Source: Anthopleura xanthogrammica (lineage: Eukaryota > Cnidaria > Anthozoa > Actiniaria > Actiniidae). Taken from it: 64,000 nt of DNA. The stretch lies in the NCBI GenBank assembly GCA_964019055.1, contig OZ025212.1, positions 11,747,391 to 11,811,390 on the forward strand. Direction: 5' to 3'. Positions 55,545 to 64,000 of this stretch are shown piece after piece (within the stretch, counting starts at the first letter, position 1; every line of letters begins with the position of its first letter). The notes beneath the pieces were generated by a model. It searched no databases. It was given only the letters and a program-made list of their open reading frames with translations, and was not told where the DNA came from. Both the position numbers and the translations under genes were made by a program.

Positions 55545-56150
55545 CCGTAGCAAGGCCAAAAATATAGGGGAGGGGGGGGGGGGCTTGGTCAAAAGTATAA
55601 GTAACAGACCTAAAAGTTTTAGTGTTCAATATACAGTACAGGCCCCCCCTGCTATATGGCCTTGATGTTATCGGGTTAACTTATTCTGTTTTCTCAGTAT
55701 AATAATAAAAAAAAATATTGCGTTTTAATATGACTTCGTAATGTACAGCAATTGTATAATATACAAATATACAATTGCTTCACATTACGAAGTCATATTA
55801 ACCGTAGCAAGGCCAAAAACATAGGAGGGGGGGGGGGGGGAGGGGCTTGGTCAAAAGTATAAGTAACAGACCTAAAAGTTTTAGTGTTCAATATACAGTA
55901 CAGGCCCCCCCTGCTATATGGCCTTGATGTTATCGGGTTAACTTATTCTGTTTTCTCAGTATAATAATAAAAAAAAATATTGCGTTTTAATATGACTTCG
56001 TAATGTACAGCAATTGTATAATATACAAATATACAATTGCTTCACATTACGAAGTCATATTAACCGTAGCAAGGCCAAAAACATAGGAGGGGGGGGGGGG
56101 GGAGGGGCTTGGTCAAAAGTATAAGTAACAGACCTAAAAGTTTTAGTGTT
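55545..56150. repeat. tandem repeat, about 260-bp unit, 2.3 copies with internal hairpin
   Basis: Units start ccgtagcaaggccaaaaa at 55545, 55802 and 56064 (periods 257 and 262, differing in G-run length). Each full unit ends in a hairpin, with arms atatgacttcgtaatgt..ca gcaattgtat and atacaattgcttcacattac gaagtcatat. The third copy stops after gtgttcaatat. Confidence 0.92.
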
Positions 56151-57374
56151 CAATATGATACTTTTATTATTATACTGAGAGAACAGAATGTATTTTGCTA
56201 CTACTTCTTGCAGTTTGCAGGGAGGATTAATGTGCCAGTGCGTGATAGAAAAAAGGTTGTGCAAGGGGCTAGCTGATATGGTCTGGGGACCGGCTATTCT
56301 CTCCCAAAATACCTCCGGGCTAGAACATGACCCTGCTTTATTCCTACACTCAAGGGCAGAAGCTCTGCAGATGTCTCTGAAGTATGTGGAGGGCACTATT
56401 TTCTTTCAGTTTTTCTCTCTTTTTCTTTTTTGAATTTTTTTAAATCTTTTGCGTCAATTTTTTAAATTCTTGTTTTATTGTATTTCAATATTAATTAATA
56501 TATATTATTTGTTATCGAATTGATTAATTGATTATTAGGATAAGAATCGTCATATGTTTTTTCTTTTTTGATTTTTCAACTAATTTTTCATAAAATTCTT
56601 TTCAGATTGAAGCCATACTATATCTTAATATTATTTTTGAAAGAGTGACTGCTTTTTTCTTACCTTCAGCATAAACAGTAAACAATCTCAATGCAATTCA
56701 AATGCGCCCTATGGCGAACTCGTGGATACTCAAGCAGTGCACGGTTAAAATCCGGTCCATAATTCCTTGCGCATCACGATAAAACCGCGCGCGTGACGTA
56801 AACACTCCTCTTGGTTGGATACAAACTACTCTTATCAATTAAGTGTAAAACGTTGTGTTCACTTTAGCACTGACTTCCGTATGACCCAATAAATATACAA
56901 CCTTGTCGTATGTCAGTGCATTGACAACAATACATCTACAAAAACAAAGGGCAACCTTGGATGATTTAATGTCTGGGATTATGACGTCACTGGGCTCTTT
57001 TCCAGTCAATTTCAAAGATAAAAAACCATATACTTGAAAAATGATGAAGATTAATTACAACGTTGTCATAATTTTTGTCTGAAATTTATATCTTTGAGGA
57101 AAATTCGAGAAAGGGGAAATTGGAAGAGAACTCAGTGAGGAATGATAATAAACTCTGAAACGTCTTGAACAAGACTACTATAGACTAAATAACCTTCAAC
57201 ATAACCATGTCAAGTAAATGTACAAAGAAAAGGGTGACAGAAGATCTTATTACATAATTAAAAAACCAGAATAGTGACAGTAAACTTGGTAACAGTCAGT
57301 AGTCCATCTCCAGCTAAGTATTTGTCTCTACAGGTTTTCGTTGCATAACAATTGAATGCCAGTGACATTCCGTT

Positions 57375-60300
57375 ATGGCATCTAAGATAGTCAGGACGAG
57401 AATAAAAGTCGAGCCAAAAAGAAAGACATCCATTATTGAAAAGCTCTCGCCATCAAAGCGTCAAGAATCCTCTGAAGTTTCACTCTGTTCAGTTCACTCG
57501 GATACTCTATCAGTGAGTCAAATAATACGACATACAGAATTGGACGAAAGAAAGCTTGCCAGTAATTCTACCGGCGATTCTACAGATGAAAGATTCAGAA
57601 ACAGCCCTGCACAAAAAGGTTTTGTTGCAAGACATCCAGAGGCGAATTCCAAGGATAAAGGCTGTTGTTTCCTAAAAGGAAGTTGTCGGCATGTTATATT
57701 GCTGTACGTTATGACGTTATTGTCGCTTACAACACTGGTGTTTATGATCCTGCTCATTCTTGGTATGGTAGGATTTTTAAGTGGGTTTTGTAAGTGCTCA
57801 ACTGAAGGAGGCTATAGCTCTTACGGTATGTAAACCGTTTCAATCAAACTTATACAAAGACTTGCTTCAATAACTCACCAGTTTTTCTAGTTTAAATAGT
57901 GTTTGACCCAAAAACCGACATCTAAGTATCCCAAGATTAGGAAGAACGTTACCAGGGGTTTAAAGTCAACGATAAAAGCAATACTAGTGTTTGTATTTGT
58001 GGCGAATGGGATCTTTCTCTGTCATATTTTTTCCTTGCTGTACTTTGTTTGATTATGCAGTTGTTGTGAAACCAAGCAAGCTGCTGCACATACTTTCATT
58101 TCCGTTTAGTTAGGAATAAGAGCAAAAATAAGTCGTATTTACATAATCAATATATGTGTTGTTACAGGACAACTATTGTACTTGTAAAATTTAAAAACCC
58201 GTATCTGACCAGGAAATAAATCATGATTAGAATACGATAAAAAAAACTGACTACACTTATAAAAAACAAATGACTGCCGAGCAATATCTCGGAAATATAA
58301 AGCATCCGGGTAATAGCCTCATGGGTATCATATCATGCTCTTTTTAGACTAATGGTATTTTGAAATTCTTTTCCAGTTTCCAACAGCACTAAACTCCAGA
58401 TTCTAAACCAAGCACTTCACAACATGTCTACTAAGGTAATATTTACATTCAGACACGTACTAGTTAGTGTCGGCCGACTACGTGAATTTTTCTTGCTTAA
58501 ACTAACTAAATAAGCACCTAGGCGACTGACAACTGGTATTCAAGAAAAAAAGGTTAGGACTCGAAGGAAAACAGGGCGATCGCTATTTTTAGGTAATCGT
58601 ATGAATACCTTAGGCTTTATTCTAATACTTTTAAAAGATTGAAAGTCAGTCTTGAAAGAGTAGTTTTTATTAGCTGATATTATAATTAGATATTGATACA
58701 GGATTAGGCATTCTCGATTTCCGAGCCCACGTTCCTATTGGTCTCCGGTTCTCGACAATACAATGAACAATGCGGTGACCAAGAGGCAAGCATACAAGAC
58801 GGTATCTGTGCAATATTAGGGAGTGTAATAAATATTAAACCTTTTTTTCTTTTTCAAAACAAGAACAAAATAATTAAAAAAAACTTTGTTAATGGACCCA
58901 ATCCGGCATGTTAGCATATCATTGTTTTACGGCCTTCAAGTTTAAGTTTTATCTTATATAGTCTAATCAAGCGTTTCTGGTGAACGAAGACTACAATAAT
59001 GACATTCAAGGAAACGATACGTGCGGATTTCACATGGTAAAATTATGGATCAGAAACTACATTCTAATATTTCAAAAAGCCAATTCACAGTTTAAGAATC
59101 GTTATCAGTGCGCATGCGATTTTGTCACGAATTTCTCACCTTCTTTTGTTTAAACCTTCTTTTGTTTTTAATTAAACAAAAGAAGGTGAGAAATTCGGGA
59201 AAAAATCGCATGCGCACTGATAACGATTCTTAAACTGTGAATAGGCTTATATATATATATATATATATACACCTATGTTTTTACACTAGATTTCCGAATT
59301 GGAATCCAAGGTTAGAACTAGTAATAATGGGACTAGAGGCGGACCACCGGGTCCACCAGGGCCTCCTGGTTCCCCTGGAGTGGCTGGATCCCCTGGAGGT
59401 ACGGGACCTGCTGGTCCCCAAGGAAGTGGTAACATGACGATGTGTCAGTACAAGAAGGTGATAAGTAGAGGAGTGACACCAGGACCAGCAGCAAACTGTG
59501 ATGTGTCAACGTATGAACTAAATGTAAGTTAGGGACAAGGTCAAAACAGTTGTCCAAAATAGGGACCCGATTTTATTGATTTAGGTGGTGGGTACCGGTA
59601 AATACCCCCTCCTCCCTCAGAGACCTGTTGAAATGCTCGATAATGGGTGTCAGTAATGACTATTTCTATCCATAAATACGTTGTTAAGCATGCATAAAAA
59701 CAGGCAGGGTTTATAATATTGGCGAATTTATCCTCTTCATTTAACCATTCTACTTTGAAATTTGCTAAATCATCGTTAATCTTATTCATAAGAGTTTTCC
59801 TTTCTACTGAGTAACTTGGACATTTTAGAAGGAAGTGTGCCTCCTCTTCTACTGCGACCTTACATATTGAGCATAAACTATCTTTAGCATGCATTCTGCA
59901 AACGCAAATCTCTAATCCCCCCCCCCATCCCCCCACAAGTTGTTCGCACTCAAAAATCGTGTCTGGTCTTTTAGCAACCTTTCTGCAACATTGAATCGAG
60001 GGGGAGGGGAGGGAATGAAGAAAGATTTATTCTGGCAAGTTATTAGTTTGACGATCCACTATATGTTTCCTGATCTGATGGTTAAAGATCGGCTGCCAAG
60101 TTTATGCGCTGCTCTCTGGACAGAAGACACTCCCAGCCAGGTTTGGAATCCTGGGTAGAATGGGGGGGGGGGGGGGGGGGTGGGGGGTCACAGGGTACTT
60201 TAAGAACCTCCACTATAGGCCACCCGAGGAAATATCAAACTGCCCTTTAGAAAAAACCTACTAATGGTCTATCATCAATCGAGCCCTGTGATTGGCTGAG

Positions 60301-60872
60301 CTACTAGGGGTCTATTAGTGATAGACCTCTAGTAGCGAAAAGCGCCGGTTTTGAAAACCAAAAAAAATATATTTAAAGCAAAATCCAAAACTTTTTGCAT
60401 CCTTTTATTGGACCGATTAGTAGGTTTTTACTAAAACAATTAGACCTCTCGCCCTCATGGCCTACGAGTCAATAGCCCATTCGGCCTTCGGCCTCATGGG
60501 CTATTTACTCGTAAACCATTCGGACTCGAGGACTAATTGTTAAATATCCGCGAGTGGCACAGACACTTTTTAAGAAGGCTTTATTTTGAGTGCATTTATC
60601 ATTGTGGTTGAGTCATTCGCCGGAATTAATCAATTTTAATTATTAAAATAGTGCCTTTTCTGATATCCAGTTTGTGATTCCATTAACAGGACAAAAAGAT
60701 TCTAGGAGTCACATGTTCAACCAATGGCGCTGCTCAGTACATCCTAACGAGTGCAAAACTGGGCAGAATGCGAACCTACAGTTGTAAATGCAAAGGAAAT
60801 TCCAGTCTTTTTATTCCAGCTAATTATGTCTATTGCTACTTACATTACTGGGAGTGTCCACTGATTTCATAA
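57375..60872 (+). CDS. Gene E: type II transmembrane protein with the shortest collagen run
   Basis: Exons: 57375-57825, 58377-58435, 58962-59036, 59290-59523 and 60690-60872, giving 333 residues. Residues 1-100 are a charged, serine-rich cytoplasmic tail; GCCFLKGSC precedes a helix at about 106-134 (VILLYVMTLLSLTTLVFMIL), followed by FCKCS. Two short stalk exons follow; the second has a single Cys in NDTCGF, in the place where gene A has a CC pair. The collagen exon has only about 10 triplets ([19 protein letters not shown] and on). The end module reads MTMCQYK, VTCSTNG, YSCKCKG and VYCYLHYWECPLIS. Phase pattern matches the other four genes. With so few triplets the collagen helix would be marginal alone. 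Confidence 0.85.
59083..59242. repeat. 160-bp near-perfect palindrome MITE in gene E
   Basis: ATTCACAGTTTAAGAATCGT, TATCAGTGCGCATGCGATTT and CTCACCTTCTTTTGTTT face their inverse ending CTTAAACTGTGAAT. It ends 47 bp before the collagen exon of gene E, with an AT dinucleotide run in between. Confidence 0.92.
59541..59936 (-). pseudogene. 3' fragment of a non-LTR (LINE) retrotransposon
   Basis: The minus-strand frame reads LCSICKVAVEEEAHFLLKCP and SYSVERKTLMNKI. The CxxC...HFLLxCPxYxxxR pattern is the zinc-binding tail that follows reverse transcriptase in several LINE families. No reverse transcriptase is left, so this is a 5'-truncated relic in the last intron of gene E. Confidence 0.6.
60255..60545. 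repeat. fold-back repeat with two hairpins
   Basis: ctactaggggtctattagtg followed by atagacctctagtag is a palindrome near 60301-60336. A second is ATAGCCCATTCGGCCTTCGG and CCTCATGGGCTAT near 60471-60508, inside wider gagtcaatag/ctatttactc arms. It is in the last intron of gene E. Confidence 0.7.
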
Positions 60873-62147
60873 GCTGCTCAAACCTGTTTTACCTGTTTTC
60901 TGATTGGAAGTAGCTAACAACCTCTGCCAGGGTCTGAATGGGGGGTACTGACAACTGACAAATGCCCTGAAATTTAACTATCAACCTGAAAAAATACCTG
61001 AAATTCAACTGACAAATAAGCGACATTTTAACTGACAACTGTTCCTTCCCCACACCCCCCCCCCCCTCCCACCAATCCAGACCAATCCAACCTGAAATGC
61101 CTGAGATGACTGGAATATATCAGTATAGCGACGCCTTTCGTTTGACTGTACAAAAAAAGGGGAAAAATGGAGGTGATAGAAAATAAAAAAGACTAATATG
61201 CTCCGTCGTCCTGAAGCAGAGATCCAGCGAGCTGGCTGTGATCGATTCGGGTTCAATTTCGAGGTTTCATTCATTAGAAACATACTCCGATTGTCTAAAG
61301 TGTGAAAATGTTGTTTTTTTTGCGCCATCTTGAAAGGTAGCTGTACCTTTGCATCGAAGCGAGACGAACGGTGAGCTTGCAATGATAGAGACCTTCTTTT
61401 AACCGAGCCTTGAAAAATTATTCACATCTCTCTATCCTTTCATGCTACCTTTCAAGATGGCGCAAGGAGCTCCAGCTGTGAAGACTATCTAAACAGCAAA
61501 TTTTGAGCAATGGAAATATCGCTTTCGATTCCCGATTTCGCTTTCGGGGCCCCGTTAAGTACTTTACCTATTAATTCCGAGTGACACACGATCGGTTCTT
61601 AATATAAAACAGACAAACATCACGAGATTGAAGTCGGAGCTAGATGTTTATTCACTACTAAAGGTCAGCCGTACCGTTGAAAACAAAATAAAGCGTTAGT
61701 TTTACTCCCAAACGTGGAGGCGACTCTGGTGCCCGTGCTCTTAACACGTACAACGCCTTAATCAAGAATAAACGAGATAGAATATTGCAAAACATGAAAA
61801 ACATAAGTTCAACCTCCATTCTTATCTAATTATGCCGTCACTCAAGCGAATATTGACAGGTGTTAATCAGTACTGCAAGAGAAACCAATATAAGTCTCGG
61901 TATGCTTTTCGAAAAAATATATTTCTTGCTTTAAAAATTAAAATTATATTGTTATGGCCATTGCTTTGTATTTTTTTATGGATAACAAGTGCTGTTCAAG
62001 TGTGGATTGAAGTCATAATTTGGGTTTTCATAAGTAAACAAATAAAAATGAAAGCATTCAGAGTATGACGTCATGGCACTACTTGCATATTTTACCTAGT
62101 TAATGTTTACCTTGGGAGGAAAAAGCGGCTTTCAATTCACCACCATC
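60873..62147. other. intergenic region between gene E and the DOMON gene
   Basis: No exon chain is visible. A short inverted repeat, tgcgccatcttgaaaggtag and its inverse, brackets 61321-61464. A 78-residue frame at 61832-62068 is hydrophobic but unsupported and is not called. Confidence 0.5.
61321..61464. repeat. inverted repeat pair (about 20-bp arms)
   Basis: TGCGCCATCTTGAAAGGTAG at 61321 is inverted at 61445-61464 (CTACCTTTCAAGATGGCGCA). It is probably a small MITE. Confidence 0.6.
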
Positions 62148-62423
62148 ATGAAGATCCTCGTTATTTTGACGATTTTAGCGGTGTTGTTTCTCACTACGGA
62201 GAGCAGAGAGTATGAATATCACCTTACACTCAAGCCCGACGTATTTGATGTGTACTGGTCAGTAAATACTACCAATCTCTATAAAACATTTTACATCAAA
62301 TTCGTTGCAAAGACAACTGGTTGGGCGGCTTTGGGCTGGACGCAAAAACCAGAAGGAAGATATATGCTCGAGTACGACATTGCATTAGGAGGAGTAAGAA
62401 ACGGCAACGACTCGTACCTGAAG
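62148..62423 (+). CDS. DOMON-domain secreted protein, first exon only (partial)
   Basis: The ATG at 62148 (catcATGAAG) opens a signal peptide (MKILVILTILAVLFLTTES). Then comes the start of a DOMON domain of the type found in DBH-like monooxygenases and related coral proteins: YEYHLTLKPDVFDVYWSVN, then FVAKTTGWAALGWTQKPEG and YDIALGGVRNGNDSYL. DOMON domains bind heme or sugars in other proteins; ligand here is unknown. The exon ends at 62423 with a gtaaga donor in phase 0. No second exon could be identified before the window end, so intron 1 exceeds 1.5 kb. An upstream in-frame ATG at 62103 exists but would bury the signal peptide. Confidence 0.8.
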
Positions 62424-64000
62424 GTAAGAGCTTCAGAACTTAAGCTTTTAAAAGCGAATATCAACCTCCCTTTTCGAAGCTTCGAAGCGAATTCAAAGTG
62501 ATATGCATGTAGTAAGCTTATACTGAGCTTATGCAAGGTCTTATACTATACACGGCATTTCTAGTTTTATTTTAAGCCCAATATTTTCCCCTACTCATAT
62601 AGCTTAGTTTACTTATTTATCATTTAAGTTGACAATTTTGATAACTAGAGCTATTTTTTTCACTCTTCTTTATCGTATGATAAGTTTGTTAGCTTGCATT
62701 GTGGAAGGAACATTAATTGCATGGTTCACGTCATTGTTTTAAGATTTAGTTAATAGAATAAGCCTCTCAATAAACTTAATACTATACTGCACAAGAGAGA
62801 ATATTCCATCATCAGTAAGATCCAAACACCGAAAAGTGGGCCTAAAAATGAGCTTTTTACATAAACTACATGTACTGCAGGATAGACTATCGAAGTGTTT
62901 GCTCATAGATTGGTATCGAGACTATTTCTCGGACAAAAATACCCTTATTCATTGAGGAATTGAAAGCAAAGGTTAATCACGTTTTATGCTAATGAGCAGA
63001 ATCAAGTACCCAACTATCTTTCCGAAAGTAAAGGTGAAACTGGTTTTTCTTTACTCCAAAATACAATTTTGAGAGCCATGAGTGTAGTTGTTATGCTTGA
63101 CTGAAGTTAATGGCTTTTTTTAATAGAGTTGTGACATCTGTTTTATATTGGCATGTTCATGAATCTATTGTATTTTCACCTAGCAACTCAGATTAATTAT
63201 ATTACAGTTATTATACAAATTATAATTTGGGGGAGGAGGGGGGATTCAAAGGGGTGCTTAGATCCAGCTTTATGCTTCCTGCTAGGTTTATTTAGCATTT
63301 CATAACCTTACCTCAACCTCCATAATATTTGCACAGTGGCACCCCAGGAAATCATGTAGCCTTATCGGTTGGGTGATCTAATTATATAACGAAGAAATAT
63401 ATCTATCACATGGTATTACAGAATTATTATAATGATAGGTGACTCCTGATTACAGTGTGACTACTTGAACCAAGGCCACCCAAACAAATTTTAAATCAAA
63501 TTCATATATCACGTTTTGGATGCTGAATAACAGGATGGTGAAGACTTCTGGAGTTTAAACTGTTTCTTGTTCACTTCTTATCATATAAACACAAGTATAA
63601 AGTAAAATATTTGCTTTTAAAGGGAAAAATGTGAAAATTTGGGCTGATTCTATTGTCTAAATACTCAATCGTGATTGGCTAATTTGTATGATTTGCTTGG
63701 GTGGCCTTGCATTGGTTGGAGTAGTCGCACTGTAAATCCTTCTTTGAATTTCACAAAGGAATTATGAGCTTTGAAAGTATTTAAAACAATGGGGTAATAA
63801 TAATTGCATCTCATCACCAGGAGTTGTTTTGTATTATATGGCAAATATTTTGTGTGATGCAGGGCTCAAAATAACAGTCGGTTAATGGTCAATGTCCAGC
63901 CAAATTTGGTACTTGACTGGTCAAATACAGTTTTGAACGGACATGTTGGTCATATTTGAAAATAAAAATAAAATAAAATATCATACGCCAGATATCCTGA
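62424..64000. other. intron 1 of the DOMON gene
   Basis: AT-rich, with no clear exon, no large inverted repeat and no tandem array noticed. The gene should continue beyond the window. Confidence 0.5.

Larger units (their letters stand above)
54553..57374. other. divergent intergenic region between the PAN/EGF gene and gene E
   Basis: The two genes diverge, so both promoters should be here. It contains a dispersed G-rich repeat (55250-55370) and a 262-bp tandem repeat (55545-56150). A frame near 56190-56400 is not recognisable on either strand and is not called. Confidence 0.55.

Noticed and set aside
56055..56433. Opposed frames of about 80-113 residues near 56200
   Set aside because: Neither strand resembles a known family, and one frame reads into a G/C-run repeat.
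61832..62068. Hydrophobic 78-residue frame before the DOMON gene
   Set aside because: AT-rich composition explains the hydrophobicity; no supporting motif.

Overview
This is AT-rich, intron-rich animal DNA, most likely from an anthozoan cnidarian and probably a stony coral. The evidence is short exons with GT-AG introns, PAN/EGF and DOMON proteins of types common in corals, a Penelope-like retroelement with a GIY-YIG endonuclease, tRNA-derived SINEs and dense small inverted-repeat elements. No prokaryotic or viral genes were seen. All gene models were spliced by eye from reading frames, splice sites and intron phase; no transcript or database was consulted.

The central feature is a tandem cluster of five paralogous plus-strand genes, called A to E here (13470-19894, 25612-27990, 31242-36808, 40697-48330, 57375-60872). 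Each encodes a predicted type II membrane protein. The order is a serine-rich cytoplasmic tail, one transmembrane helix with flanking cysteines, a coiled-coil or stalk region, a short collagen Gly-X-Y run (10 to about 42 triplets) and a conserved C-terminal module with six invariant cysteines ending in (M/V)YCYxxYWxCPL. Exon 1 always ends in phase 1 and all later introns are phase 0. The layout resembles membrane-associated collagens or ectodysplasin-like ligands, but I do not recognise the C-terminal module. An extracellular trimeric ligand, receptor or matrix anchor is an inference.

A, B and C are linked by a segmental duplication. B carries a first exon almost identical to that of C, while its remaining exons match those of A. 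This fits a tandem duplication with both breakpoints in first introns, which made B a chimera. B then lost three stalk exons. The A-B spacer later took in a 1.55 kb fold-back element and a Penelope-like element, and the B 3' flank grew an 80-bp minisatellite.

Other genes: the 3' end of an unrecognised plus-strand gene (1-522); a convergent minus-strand RhoGEF with a DH domain but no visible PH domain (about 7690-1855); a minus-strand secreted PAN-EGF-EGF-glycine-rich gene with a probable frameshift, lying between D and E (54552-50921); and the first exon of a DOMON-domain secreted protein (62148-62423) that continues past the window.

Introns and spacers hold many repeats: at least two small terminal-inverted-repeat families with several copies, two SINE families (one with a roughly 577-bp AAAT tail), a Mutator-like element with 9-bp target duplications, a LINE 3' fragment and several tandem repeats.
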